A program made the translations under genes and the position numbers. This document shows, piece after piece, positions 1 to 8,242 of a stretch of DNA of 48,590 bases; within the stretch, counting starts at the first letter, position 1; every line of letters begins with the position of its first letter. The stretch is from Clostridia bacterium (lineage in GTDB: Bacteria; Bacillota; Clostridia; Oscillospirales; CAG-272): positions 1 through 48,590 of the forward strand of contig JAFVYL010000023.1 of assembly GCA_017508665.1 (NCBI GenBank), given 5' to 3'. The notes under the pieces were generated by a model that searched no databases, was not told the DNA's origin, and saw only the letters and a list, made by a program, of their open reading frames with translations.

Positions 1-196
1 CAATTCTACAACAACGAACGAATTCAACTCAAAACAAAACTGACACCACTCGAAAAGCGATGTCAGTTCGTCTCTTAAAATTTAATGTTTTCTACCAAGA
101 GTCTCTTTTTTTGTGCTGTCTGTACATTTTGGAGCAGTTCACTTTACTCTTGCTCTTTTTATTTATATAAATACGTTATTAAAGTTATTTATATAA

Positions 197-1009
197 TTAA
201 CATTTAAAATAACTCTCAATTGAGCGGAAAGAGTCGGTGTTAGTCTCCTTCACGTACTGATACAGCGCCCATACAAAGATTCTTACCTCGACGCCGCCGT
301 CATCCTTTCTGCCGTAAGCGTAGTAGTATCTCTCGCCGTCCTCACCGATGAAGCCGTCCTCACCCTCAATTCGGAGAGAGTTGTATTCGGGAATAGAAGC
401 GGAGGGTATTTCGCCCACTTTATACTTACAATAATTAGGAATATAATCGCCATTCTCATCGAATACGGGTTTCAAGAAAGTTGCAGATACATCCTCCACT
501 TTATAGTAAATATTAGCATTGTTGGTGCGCATTTTCATCTCATCTCGATCACTAAATTTGATCATAGGATAAATTACCTGACGTCCCGTGCGGTTCTGAT
601 ATTCCTGGATTGCTTCGTAATCCTCAATGGTTAAATAAAAATAACGGCATCCTACCATGTAATATTCATTAACCACGACGTCGGTATATATCTTTTGCTG
701 TGTCTTTCCGGTTACGTTTTCGACTTCTCTATAGTAGAAATTATCCGCTCTCACAACGGGATTGTAGCCTGTTTCCTGATAGATTGCGCGATATGCGTCC
801 ATACTATGCTCTGTGCATGAATAGTAAAGGCGCTCATGGTCGTTAAGGTGTTCAAAAATAATAGAGTGATGTGGATGAGTATAGCTTTCGGTCTCGCCCT
901 CTGTTTTTTCAGACTCTTCATTTTCAGGATTTGTACGCTGACATCCGCTTAAGCCAAGGACAGAACAAAGAGATGCAAATACGAGTAATAGTGCAATCAG
1001 CTTCTTCAT
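197..1009 (-). CDS. Putative secreted lipoprotein of unknown function
   Basis: A 270-residue protein whose N-terminus is a lipoprotein signal: two lysines, a hydrophobic stretch and the lipobox LSGC at about residues 20-23, followed by an acidic Glu/Thr-rich linker. It should be lipid-anchored on the outer face of the membrane. The mature part is rich in Tyr and charged residues (for example YYYAYGRKDDGG near the C-terminus) and matches no family I recognise. The start is supported by an AGGAG-type site just upstream of the ATG. It lies downstream of the PHP gene on the same strand, but a bidirectional hairpin at 1039-1063 separates them, so it is probably its own transcript. Function unknown. 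Confidence 0.7.
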   Translation of the reverse strand: MKKLIALLLVFASLCSVLGLSGCQRTNPENEESEKTEGETESYTHPHHSIIFEHLNDHERLYYSCTEHSMDAYRAIYQETGYNPVVRADNFYYREVENVTGKTQQKIYTDVVVNEYYMVGCRYFYLTIEDYEAIQEYQNRTGRQVIYPMIKFSDRDEMKMRTNNANIYYKVEDVSATFLKPVFDENGDYIPNYCKYKVGEIPSASIPEYNSLRIEGEDGFIGEDGERYYYAYGRKDDGGVEVRIFVWALYQYVKETNTDSFRSIESYFKC

Positions 1010-1038
1010 AATTTCTCCTTATTATTTAATATTAAAGG

Positions 1039-1063
1039 AAAAGACGAGCGTACCTCGTCTTTT
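1039..1063. terminator. Bidirectional hairpin terminator
   Basis: AAAAGACGAG and CTCGTCTTTT form a 10-bp perfect stem around a 5-nt loop, with A- and T-runs on the two flanks. It sits at the 3' end of the PHP gene, overlapping its stop codon, and ahead of the lipoprotein gene. Confidence 0.75.
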
Positions 1064-1847
1064 AAAATTTAGGGTCTACAAGCTTCACTTCATCAATAAC
1101 GTTTACACCGAACTTATCCGCAAGTCTCAGACCGCGAACTATCTCGTTGCCGTCTGCCACGTGCTTTTCATGATGGGAGTCAAAGCCGAGTGTAGCACTC
1201 GCACCGAGCCTGCCGGCAATTTTCCAGAACTCGTCATTCGGGTAATGTCTGCCGTCTCTCATTCCGTACAAATTGATCTCAATGGGCACTCCGTACTCCT
1301 TGGCGCATCTGATAAGGCGTGCGCTCTCCTCACGGTAATAATCGAGATCGCCTACAAAGTTGATCATATCGGGATGCGCTATGATCGAGTATCTGCGAGT
1401 CTTTATCGCAGCGATCGTGTTGTCGACGTATGCCTTCATCTTTGCCTTGTCCGACGTTTTGTCAAAAGCGCAGAACGTGAAGCCGTCATCGTCACCCTCG
1501 TTGCCGATAAAATGTCCGGCGTATATCATATATTCGATAGGGCGCGGACGGTATAAATCAAGCAGAGAGTCAAAATATTTGGGATAATACTCTGTCTCAA
1601 AGCCGATTTTTATATCAATATAATTCTTATACTTTTCCCTGAGGGAAAGGAGTGTCTGACAGTATCCGTCTATTTCGTCGACACCCATCCTACTGTACGA
1701 TACATACCCGTCGCGGAGTGGATAGGGGGAATGATCAGAAAAGCCGAGGATATAAATACCCTCGGCAATAGCTTTTCTGATATAATCTTCTTCCATGCCA
1801 CAGGCGTGGCCGCAACGATAGGTATGGTTGTGATAGTTACACCTCAT
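1062..1847 (-). CDS. PHP-domain phosphatase, histidinol-phosphatase (HisJ/HisK) family
   Basis: The N-terminus carries the PHP metal-binding motif HNHTYRCGHA, and further His/Asp motifs follow (FSDHSPYP, IAHPDM, GFDSHH near the C-terminus), as expected for a polymerase/histidinol-phosphatase barrel with a multi-metal site. The length of about 261 residues fits the HisJ family, which hydrolyses histidinol phosphate in histidine biosynthesis. No his genes are nearby, so another phosphoester substrate is possible. The longest frame begins with TTG at 1853; I prefer the ATG at 1847, two codons downstream, which starts MRCNYHNH. The HEPN-like gene ends 17 nt upstream on the same strand, so the two are probably co-transcribed from the promoter at 2322-2350. 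Confidence 0.82.
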   Translation of the reverse strand: MRCNYHNHTYRCGHACGMEEDYIRKAIAEGIYILGFSDHSPYPLRDGYVSYSRMGVDEIDGYCQTLLSLREKYKNYIDIKIGFETEYYPKYFDSLLDLYRPRPIEYMIYAGHFIGNEGDDDGFTFCAFDKTSDKAKMKAYVDNTIAAIKTRRYSIIAHPDMINFVGDLDYYREESARLIRCAKEYGVPIEINLYGMRDGRHYPNDEFWKIAGRLGASATLGFDSHHEKHVADGNEIVRGLRLADKFGVNVIDEVKLVDPKF

Positions 1848-1864
1848 ACCCAAGGGTCAACGAT

Positions 1865-2281
1865 TTATGCAAAGAAACCGAAGTATACGCCAACTGCTGC
1901 TGCTGCGAGAATGAGGAGAGTAAGGAAGATCTTACCAGCCTTTCTTCTACGAGCGAAGCGGCGAGCCTTCTTAAGGTACTTGGAGATGGGATCCTTCTTG
2001 CCCTTAACGGTCTTCTTGAACTTCTTAACCCACTTGAAATCAGCCTTAGCGATATCATCGCTCTTGCGAAGAGCCTGGGGCTCATGTGCAAAACGGTTAC
2101 GAAGATTTCTGTACTTTACAAGCTTAGGAAGAACCTCGTCACGGTTGGGTGCGAATCTCGCATTGTTAAGTCTGTTGATGTACTCGGTAACACCGTTGGT
2201 AGCTACACCGAACTTCTCACAGCAAAGCTTATCAAGCTCGATGAATTGGTTCAAGAACTTTTCATTAGTTTTTCTGCTCAC
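1865..2281 (-). CDS. HEPN-like protein with C-terminal membrane anchor
   Basis: About 138 residues. The middle contains YRNLRNRFAHEPQAL, where R-N-R-F-A-H fits the Rx4-6H signature of HEPN domains (in many families a metal-independent RNase, in others a non-catalytic helical bundle). After it comes a strongly basic stretch (KKFKKTVKGKK, then ARRFARRRKAGK) and one C-terminal hydrophobic segment (LTLLILAAAAVGVYFGFF), giving a tail-anchored layout with a cytosolic helical domain. I chose the GTG at 2281 because GAGG lies 9 nt upstream; the longest frame would start at a GTG at 2296. First gene of a probable operon with the PHP gene. The family is not firmly identified and no partner antitoxin is adjacent. 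Confidence 0.6.
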   Translation of the reverse strand: MSRKTNEKFLNQFIELDKLCCEKFGVATNGVTEYINRLNNARFAPNRDEVLPKLVKYRNLRNRFAHEPQALRKSDDIAKADFKWVKKFKKTVKGKKDPISKYLKKARRFARRRKAGKIFLTLLILAAAAVGVYFGFFA

Positions 2282-2321
2282 GACTATAAACCTCACTTAA
2301 AAAATATTTTTTAACAAGTTC

Positions 2322-2350
2322 ATTATACTATATATTTTCTTATTTTGCAA
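2322..2350 (-). promoter_or_regulatory. Sigma-A promoter for the HEPN-like/PHP operon
   Basis: On the minus strand TTGCAA (2345-2350) and TATAAT (2322-2327) are separated by 17 bp. The predicted start of transcription lies about 35 nt upstream of the GTG start. The rest of 2297-2501 is AT-rich with nothing else recognised. Confidence 0.65.
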
Positions 2351-2501
2351 TACTTTTTGAAAAATAATTTCAGAATTTTTTAATATTTTTTAATATTTGA
2401 CCTTAAAAGTACCTAAAATTTACCATTATATAGACAAAAACACACTGTTTTTTTCTCATTTTGTTAATATTTTAGTACAAATTTTAAAACTTCCGTCTTT
2501 T

Positions 2502-3083
2502 TCAGGCAAAGAACATGTGCTCGATAAGTATCTTTACTCCCATCGCAACGAGAACTATACCGCCCGAAAGCTCCGCAACAAATTTATATTTTGCTCCGAA
2601 AACATTTCCTATTTTTACACCGAATGCGGAGAGAATAAAGGTAATGACGCCTATCATCAGGACAGCGAAAAGTATCTGCATGATTCCTTTAAGATCCACC
2701 GACATACCGACACCTGCGGCAAGAGCGTCAATGCTCGTTGCTATAGCCATCGTCAGCATGACCTTAGGAGCTAAGGACGAGTCCTCACGTTCACAGTCGC
2801 AACAGTCTTTTTCCGAGAGAGACTCGCGTATCATATTCGCACCGATAAAGCCGAGTAGAATAAAGGCGATCCAATGATCGAGCTTTTCTATGTAAGTAAG
2901 GAAGGCCACGCCCGTGACACAGCCGATAAAGGGCATCAGAGCCTGGAAAAAGCCAAACCACGCGCCGACCACAAGCATATGCTTTAACGTAACACGCTCA
3001 GTGGCAAGTCCCTTGCATATAGCCACGGCAAAGGCATCCATAGCGAGAGCGACGGCTAAAAGTATAATTTCGAAAACGCTCAT
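2502..3083 (-). CDS. mntP: Manganese efflux pump MntP
   Basis: A 193-residue polytopic membrane protein with six predicted hydrophobic segments and the MntP/YebN signature in helix 1 (LAVALAMDAFAVAICKGLA) and a related motif in helix 4 (TSIDALAAGVGMS), reflecting the internal two-fold repeat of this family. The paired conserved aspartates in these helices are the family's Mn2+ path. It exports Mn2+ to prevent intoxication. The longest frame starts at 3095, where the Shine-Dalgarno would be too close; the ATG at 3083 has GGAG 6 nt upstream and is preferred. A short acidic Cys-containing loop (DCCDCEREDSS) sits between helices 3 and 4. I saw no yybP-ykoY manganese riboswitch upstream. Confidence 0.9.
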   Translation of the reverse strand: MSVFEIILLAVALAMDAFAVAICKGLATERVTLKHMLVVGAWFGFFQALMPFIGCVTGVAFLTYIEKLDHWIAFILLGFIGANMIRESLSEKDCCDCEREDSSLAPKVMLTMAIATSIDALAAGVGMSVDLKGIMQILFAVLMIGVITFILSAFGVKIGNVFGAKYKFVAELSGGIVLVAMGVKILIEHMFFA

Positions 3084-3207
3084 CAAAAGCTCCATTCTCC
3101 CGTGTGTAAGGCGGTAAAGTCTTATGCTGTGTAAAACACATAAGCGAGTGTTATTTTAACATAATATTGTATCTTTGTCAATGTAATTATAAAATATTTA
3201 AATCTTA

Positions 3208-3236
3208 TTGACTATATCAGTAATTTGTGATATAAT
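3208..3236 (+). promoter_or_regulatory. Extended -10 sigma-A promoter for alaS
   Basis: TTGACT (3208-3213), a 17-bp spacer and TATAAT (3231-3236) with an upstream TG (3228-3229). Transcription should start near 3243, leaving a leader of about 40 nt before the alaS ATG, too short for a T-box. Confidence 0.8.
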
Positions 3237-3281
3237 GTTTTGTCAGTAAACAATAGACTTTATATATGGAGGATATTCACT

Positions 3282-5903
3282 ATGAAGTGGACATCACTTA
3301 ACGAGCTCAGAGAAAAGTATCTCTCTTTCTTTGAGAGCAAGGGTCACTTAAGACTCCCCAGCTTCTCTCTCGTGCCTAACAATGACAAATCACTCCTTCT
3401 TATAAACTCCGGTATGGCGCCTATGAAGAAATTCTTCACCGGTGAGGAGATACCCCCTCGCAACCGTGTGTGCACCTGCCAGAAATGTATAAGAACACCC
3501 GACCTTGACAGAGTAGGACATACCGCCCGTCACGGCACTTACTTTGAGATGCTCGGCAACTTCTCCTTTGGAGATTACTTCAAGGACGAGGCTATTCCGT
3601 GGGCTTGGGAATTCCTTACCGAATGTCTTGAGATCCCCTCGGATCTTCTCTGGCCCTCCGTGTACGAGCACGACGAGGAGGCTTACTCCCTCTGGAGAGA
3701 TAAGATCGGCGTACCCGAGGCTCATATCGTAAGACTCGGCAAGGCTGACAACTTCTGGGAGCACGGCTCAGGTCCTTGCGGCCCCTGCTCTGAGATCTAC
3801 TTTGACAGAGGACTCAAGTACGGATGCGGCTCTCCCGACTGTAAGCCGGGCTGTGACTGTGACAGATTCATGGAGATCTGGAACAACGTATTCTCTCAGT
3901 TCAACAATGACGGAAACGGCAATTACACCGAATTAAAGCAGAAAAACATAGACACGGGTATGGGTCTTGAAAGACTTGCCTGCGTTATGCAGGGCGTGGA
4001 CAATCTCTTTGAGGTAGACACGGTAAGACATCTTCTCGACACCGTATGCGAGATCGCGGGCAAGACCTACGGTGAGAACGCAAAGGACGATATCTCTATC
4101 CGCGTAGTAACCGACCACGTAAGAAGCGCTACGTTTATGATATCCGACGGTGTTATCCCCTCCAACGAGGGACGCGGCTACGTTCTCAGAAGAATTCTCA
4201 GACGCGCAAGCCGTCACGGTAAGCTCCTCGGCATCAACAGAATGTTCTTAAAGGAGCTCTCCGAGATAGTTATCGCTCAGAACGAGGGAGCATATCCCGA
4301 GCTCCGTACCAAGTACGACTATATTCTCAAGGTGATCGTTCTTGAGGAGGAGAGATTCAATGCAACTATCGACGCCGGTCTCGGAATTCTCTCGGGCGTC
4401 ATCGAGAGCGCTCTCGCAGAGGGCAAGAAGGTCATCTCCGGTGAGGACGCGTTCAAGCTCTACGATACCTTCGGATTCCCCGTAGACCTCACTCGCGAGA
4501 TCGCAGAGGAAAAGGGACTCGAGATCGACGACGAGGCGTTCACTCTTTTCATGAAGGAGCAGAAGGACAGAGCGAGAGCGGCAAGAGGCAACATCTCCGG
4601 CTGGTCCGACTCGTCCAAGTCTCTTCTCAAGAATCTCCCCGCAACCGACTTCCTCGGTTATACCGAGTACGAGTGTCAGGGTAAGGTGCTCGGCATCTTC
4701 CAGGACAGCGAGGGTGTGGATACCGTTTCAGAGGGCGAATGTACCGTAGTTACCGACAAGACCGTATTTTACGGTGAGGGCGGCGGACAGGTAGGAGACA
4801 CCGGATATATCACTCTCGGTGATACTACCCTCTCAGTCCTCGATACCAAGAAGACCGACGGCGTATATCTCCACGAATGCCGTGTTGAAAACGGCGCGGT
4901 AAAGCTTGGCGATACCGTAACTCTTTCAGTAAATAAGGCAAGACGTGATTCTATAAAGAGAAACCACTCCTCCGCTCACCTTCTCCAGGCGGCACTCCGT
5001 GCCGTGCTCGGTACTCACGTTGAGCAGGCAGGCTCGTACGTTGACGAGCACAGAGTGCGCTTCGACTTCACACACCTCGCAGCCCTCACCCGTGAGGAGA
5101 TCTCCGAGGTTGAAAGACTTGTAAACACTGCTATCCTCACAGCAGAGGGTTGCTCGACTACCGTTACCGATATCGACTCCGCGCGTAAGATGGGCGCTAT
5201 GGCTCTCTTCGGTGAGAAGTACGGCTCTACCGTACGCGTAGTAAAGATAGGCTCTACCTCTACCGAGCTTTGCGGCGGTACTCACGTAGGCAACACCGGT
5301 GAGATCGGTCTGTTCAAGATCATCTCCGAGACCTCCGTAGCCGCAGGCGTGAGAAGAATTGAGGGTACTACAGGCCTTGGCGTGCTTGATCTTCTCGCAG
5401 AGAAGGAAACTCTCATCCTCGACTGCGCAAAGGAGCTCAAGGCCCAGAATCCCAACACCATCGTTCAGAAGGCTCAGTCGCTCCAGGGCGAGATAAAGAA
5501 CACTCACAAGGAGCTCGAGAGCGCAAACGCACGTCTTGCCGAGATAAAGACAGAAAGTCTTCTCTCCGGTCTTAAGGCGGTAGGCAAGTTTAAGCTCCTG
5601 TGTGCAAAGGTTGAGATGCGTCCCGATGCAGCACGTGCTCTTTGCGACACGGTTAAGTCGAAATACTCCGACGCTGTTGCGGTATTTGCGGCAGTCGACG
5701 GTGACAAGCTCAACTTCGTAGCCTCTGCAGGCTCTGATGCCGTTAAGGCAGGCGCGCACGCAGGCAACATTCTCAAGGAAATATCCGCTATTACCGGCGG
5801 TAAGGGCGGCGGACGTCCCGACAGTGCGATGAGCGGCGGCCGTGATCTTGACAAGGTTAACGAGGCACTTAACCGAGTAGAAGAGATTCTCTTGGCACTT
5901 TAA
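3282..5903 (+). CDS. alaS: Alanine--tRNA ligase
   Basis: An 873-residue class IIc synthetase that charges tRNA-Ala. Visible parts: the N-terminal catalytic domain (FESKGHLRLPSFSLVP; class II motif 2 around RTPDLDRVGHTARHGTYFEM), a tRNA-recognition helical region, the editing domain with its zinc ligands HSSAH (His562/His566) and CGGTH (Cys664/His668), and a C-terminal domain rich in GG motifs (GGKGGGRPDSAMSGG). The frame opens further upstream, but GGAGGA at 3268-3273 lies 8 nt before the ATG at 3282, which gives the family-standard start MKWTSLNELREKYL. It is monocistronic between its own promoter and the hairpin at 5946-5996, and divergent from mntP. Confidence 0.97.
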   Translation: MKWTSLNELREKYLSFFESKGHLRLPSFSLVPNNDKSLLLINSGMAPMKKFFTGEEIPPRNRVCTCQKCIRTPDLDRVGHTARHGTYFEMLGNFSFGDYFKDEAIPWAWEFLTECLEIPSDLLWPSVYEHDEEAYSLWRDKIGVPEAHIVRLGKADNFWEHGSGPCGPCSEIYFDRGLKYGCGSPDCKPGCDCDRFMEIWNNVFSQFNNDGNGNYTELKQKNIDTGMGLERLACVMQGVDNLFEVDTVRHLLDTVCEIAGKTYGENAKDDISIRVVTDHVRSATFMISDGVIPSNEGRGYVLRRILRRASRHGKLLGINRMFLKELSEIVIAQNEGAYPELRTKYDYILKVIVLEEERFNATIDAGLGILSGVIESALAEGKKVISGEDAFKLYDTFGFPVDLTREIAEEKGLEIDDEAFTLFMKEQKDRARAARGNISGWSDSSKSLLKNLPATDFLGYTEYECQGKVLGIFQDSEGVDTVSEGECTVVTDKTVFYGEGGGQVGDTGYITLGDTTLSVLDTKKTDGVYLHECRVENGAVKLGDTVTLSVNKARRDSIKRNHSSAHLLQAALRAVLGTHVEQAGSYVDEHRVRFDFTHLAALTREEISEVERLVNTAILTAEGCSTTVTDIDSARKMGAMALFGEKYGSTVRVVKIGSTSTELCGGTHVGNTGEIGLFKIISETSVAAGVRRIEGTTGLGVLDLLAEKETLILDCAKELKAQNPNTIVQKAQSLQGEIKNTHKELESANARLAEIKTESLLSGLKAVGKFKLLCAKVEMRPDAARALCDTVKSKYSDAVAVFAAVDGDKLNFVASAGSDAVKAGAHAGNILKEISAITGGKGGGRPDSAMSGGRDLDKVNEALNRVEEILLAL

Positions 5904-5945
5904 AAATTCTTTGCGGCACGAGCGTTTGCCGCGCTGCAAAAATAT

Positions 5946-5996
5946 AAAAAAAGAGTAAGGGCGAAAGACTAAAATCTTCTGTTCTTACTCTTTTTA
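5946..5996. terminator. Bidirectional terminator after alaS
   Basis: A-run plus GAGTAAG (5953-5959) pairs with CTTACTC (5984-5990) followed by five Ts; the 24-nt loop holds a small inner AGA/TCT pair. The remainder of 5997-6169 is AT-rich and I see no gene in it. Confidence 0.7.
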
Positions 5997-6169
5997 TTTA
6001 ATATTAAATTATATTTTGTTATATTTAGTGTTGTTTTTGACTACTTATATTTACTTTTTATAGATTATAAACAGCGGAGTTAATAAATTTTAAAAAGATA
6101 CCTTTATCAAGTTTGAGTCACGGGAGATGTATTGATATACGGCAAGATAATGCTTTTTCATCATTTTTA

Positions 6170-6198
6170 TTGACATTTACAGAAAACGGCAGTATAAT
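6170..6198 (+). promoter_or_regulatory. Perfect-consensus sigma-A promoter
   Basis: TTGACA (6170-6175), 17-bp spacer, TATAAT (6193-6198): both hexamers match consensus exactly. It drives the lipoprotein at 6233 after a leader of about 28 nt. Confidence 0.85.
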
Positions 6199-6232
6199 TA
6201 AATTAACCCTACTTTTTGAAAAGGAGACGTTT

Positions 6233-6832
6233 ATGAAAAAACTACTTTCCGCACTTCTTGTATTATCCCTCTTGGTTTGTTGTATTGCGTCCTTTTCCTC
6301 TTGCGATTTAATTGAGAAAATATTGCCGCAAGACAACGAAGAGAAAAACCCTGAGGCAGAGAAAACCCCCGAGGCAGAGAAAAAGCCTGCCACTCCCGAA
6401 GTTCCCGAAGGCTATAAGCTTTTCAAGAACGACGATATTTCCTTCGCTTATCCCGACAATTGGGGAAGTGAGATAGGAAGCGTGTCAATATTGCAGGAGC
6501 TTAGTACAAGCAATAACATTACCGTTGTTTACGAGGCTAAGACAACAATTTACGATGACATGACCGTCTCGGAATTCAAAAAAATGATGCAGCCCTCTAT
6601 GAGCTCCGTGGGTATGACCATATCAAACGTATCAATATCCAAAGAAAAGACAAATAATCTCGACGTTATAAAAATTACCTACGATGTCAGCTTAAGCGGT
6701 GTAGAGATGACACAGACTCTTTTTATCACACACATTGATGATAAAACATACAGCATAACATTAACAGAGGTAATAGCCTCAAAGGAACTTGAGGAAACAT
6801 TGTTCAAAACTCTTTACGCAATAGAAGATTAA
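6233..6832 (+). CDS. Lipoprotein with PsbP/DcrB (MOG1)-like domain
   Basis: 199 residues. The signal peptide MKKLLSALLVLSLLVCC ends in a lipobox (SFSSC), so it is a predicted surface lipoprotein. A short PEAEK repeat linker (about residues 40-60) joins it to a domain with the pattern of PsbP/DcrB-like folds: FKNDDISFAYPDNW at the start, alternating strands, and a terminal helix. AAGGAG at 6221-6226 fixes the ATG at 6233; the upstream in-frame extension is not needed. It is monocistronic, with a perfect promoter and a terminator at 6850-6878. The fold assignment is from pattern only; the role is unknown. Confidence 0.72.
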   Translation: MKKLLSALLVLSLLVCCIASFSSCDLIEKILPQDNEEKNPEAEKTPEAEKKPATPEVPEGYKLFKNDDISFAYPDNWGSEIGSVSILQELSTSNNITVVYEAKTTIYDDMTVSEFKKMMQPSMSSVGMTISNVSISKEKTNNLDVIKITYDVSLSGVEMTQTLFITHIDDKTYSITLTEVIASKELEETLFKTLYAIED

Positions 6833-6849
6833 CCCAATAAAACTATTTA

Positions 6850-6878
6850 GCGAGTCGCACACGCGGCTCGCTTTTTTT
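6850..6878 (+). terminator. Rho-independent terminator
   Basis: GCGAGTCGC (6850-6858), tetraloop ACAC, GCGGCTCGC (6863-6871), then seven Ts. A 9-bp stem with one G-T pair. Confidence 0.9.
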
Positions 6879-7013
6879 GTGTATTGATAGTTTTGTAAAG
6901 CAGGACACGTCGGATAACTTCGTGACCGTAAAGGTAAAACAGAAGAAATTGGGATATACAGAGCTTTACAGCCTTTGTCAACATTATTACCCCTCTATAC
7001 CCAAACTTTCACC

Positions 7014-7099
7014 CTTCCATTTTCAACTTTCCACTTTCCATTTTCAACTTTCCATTTTCAACTTTCCACTTTCCATTTTCAATTTTCAATTTTCAACTT
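7014..7099. repeat. Heptanucleotide tandem array, unit TTTC(A/C)A(C/T)
   Basis: About twelve uninterrupted 7-bp units alternate between TTTCCAT, TTTCAAC, TTTCCAC and TTTCAAT and then run directly into the hairpin at 7101-7127. The surrounding 6880-7013 holds no convincing gene: an open frame crosses it but has no ribosome binding site and encodes only the repeat. Confidence 0.85.
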
Positions 7100-7100
7100 A

Positions 7101-7127
7101 AAAAAGCAGCCCCTTGGCTGCTTTTTT
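7101..7127. terminator. Bidirectional terminator after heptad array
   Basis: AAAAAGCAGCC, loop CCTT, GGCTGCTTTTTT. It ends the minus-strand gene at 7126-7515 and could also stop plus-strand transcripts. Confidence 0.8.
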
Positions 7128-7515
7128 AAAATATTCCTATTGCTTTTGCGATAGCAAATGATATACCGAATACGATACCCATTATGCCAAAGATAAGTCC
7201 CAAAATTCCCCACTTCTCAAAGAAGCCGAGATTCTTTCTCGATACGAGTGACATTCCTATAGATCCTATGGCAAAGAAAATGCTGACAAACCATACCATG
7301 CAAAGGGCAAGAGAAAGTATACCCGAGGAAAACGAAACTACCGACCATATGAGGCTGCGTGATCTGAGAGCTAAGGGGAGCTCATAATACTCGTTTGCTT
7401 CTTCTTCACTGTCTTCTTCGATAAGCTCGTTTTCTTCCGCTTTTTCTTCAGCCTTCTCGTCCGAGCCGTCGGTCAAAAGACGGCTTTCATAATCATCATA
7501 AATACCGTTACTCAT
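7126..7515 (-). CDS. Small membrane protein, DUF4190-like
   Basis: 129 residues: a very acidic N-terminal half (about residues 12-45, runs of Glu) followed by a hydrophobic C-terminal half with about three membrane segments separated by a short basic loop (LVSRKNLGFFEKWG). The layout, including the Gly-rich GILGLIFGIMGIVFGI segment, resembles DUF4190-type proteins. A GGAGG site precedes the ATG at 7515, and a promoter lies at 7543-7571. Function unknown. It is divergent from spoVAC, so the two share a short intergenic region with overlapping promoters. Confidence 0.7.
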   Translation of the reverse strand: MSNGIYDDYESRLLTDGSDEKAEEKAEENELIEEDSEEEANEYYELPLALRSRSLIWSVVSFSSGILSLALCMVWFVSIFFAIGSIGMSLVSRKNLGFFEKWGILGLIFGIMGIVFGISFAIAKAIGIF

Positions 7516-7542
7516 ACTTCCTCCTTTTCATCATTTTATTCT

Positions 7543-7571
7543 ATTCTACCACACATTTTTAAAAAAATCAA
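7543..7571 (-). promoter_or_regulatory. Sigma-A promoter for the DUF4190-like gene
   Basis: Minus strand: TTGATT (7566-7571), 17 bp, TAGAAT (7543-7548) with a TG extension. Confidence 0.65.
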
Positions 7572-7573
7572 CC

Positions 7574-7602
7574 GAATAGGAAATAAATTATAACAAATAC
7601 TA
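7574..7602 (+). promoter_or_regulatory. Candidate forespore (sigma-G) promoter for spoVAC
   Basis: GAATA (7574-7578) and AATACTA (7596-7602) are 17 bp apart, close to the sigma-G pattern TGAATA / CATACTA known from Bacillus. The -10 is about 20 nt upstream of the spoVAC start. It abuts the minus-strand sigma-A promoter at 7543-7571. Confidence 0.55.
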
Positions 7603-7621
7603 ATAAAAAAGGAGATGTGAT

Positions 7622-8083
7622 ATGGATATATATTCTTTGGAAGGAAAAAAGAAAATAATTAAGGAGCACTCACCGAAGACAAAAACTCTGAAAAATTCTT
7701 GTTTTGCCTTTTTGACAGGCGGTGTAATTTGTCTTTTAGCCGAAGCTCTTAGACACACTTTTTTGTATTTTGATATTGATTCAAAGGATGCACTGACCCT
7801 TGTCGGAGTGACATTTATTTTGCTCGCTTCGTCCCTCACGGCGCTCGGTGTTTTCGATAAGATCGCGCGCCATGCGGGAGCCGGAACTTTAGTGCCGATA
7901 ACCGGTTTTTCAAACGCAATAACCTCACAGGCAATAGACTCCAAAAGCGAGGGGTTGGTGCTCGGTCTGGGTGCAAAAATATTTACCGTCGCGGGCCCGG
8001 TAATACTCTACGGTATTTCCTCGGGAGTTCTGTACGGACTCATCTATTTTATTCTGCTCAGCACGGGTGTTGTAGCTCCGTAA
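7622..8083 (+). CDS. spoVAC: Stage V sporulation protein AC
   Basis: 153 residues with about four membrane segments and the SpoVAC signature in the middle (ARHAGAGTLVPITGFSNAI). SpoVAC is a component of the inner-membrane channel of the spore that imports dipicolinic acid during sporulation and releases it in germination. AAGGAGATGTGAT precedes the ATG. It heads a spoVAC-spoVAD-spoVAE set, although 159 nt separate it from spoVAD. It is expected to be expressed in the forespore, consistent with the promoter candidate at 7574-7602. Confidence 0.93.
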   Translation: MDIYSLEGKKKIIKEHSPKTKTLKNSCFAFLTGGVICLLAEALRHTFLYFDIDSKDALTLVGVTFILLASSLTALGVFDKIARHAGAGTLVPITGFSNAITSQAIDSKSEGLVLGLGAKIFTVAGPVILYGISSGVLYGLIYFILLSTGVVAP

Positions 8084-8242
8084 AATATTTATACTTTATA
8101 TATTAATATATAATAGGTAGAAATACGCGTGTTTTTTGTATATATTTGTTTTCTTTTTTAGTAAATAATAATTGGTCTTTTTTATATAAAAACCGCTGTT
8201 CTTTTTGCAAAATATTGTAAAGCGAAGGTTTACATTTTAACT

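Noticed and set aside
3096..3207. Possible yybP-ykoY manganese riboswitch for mntP or T-box for alaS
   Set aside because: No conserved riboswitch core is visible, and the alaS leader of about 40 nt is too short for a T-box.
4926..5939. Long open frame antisense to alaS (about 337 codons)
   Set aside because: Shadow of alaS codon bias; composition and lack of a ribosome binding site do not support a gene.
6877..7101. 74-codon frame through the first heptad array
   Set aside because: Low-complexity product dictated by the repeat, no ribosome binding site, begins in a terminator.
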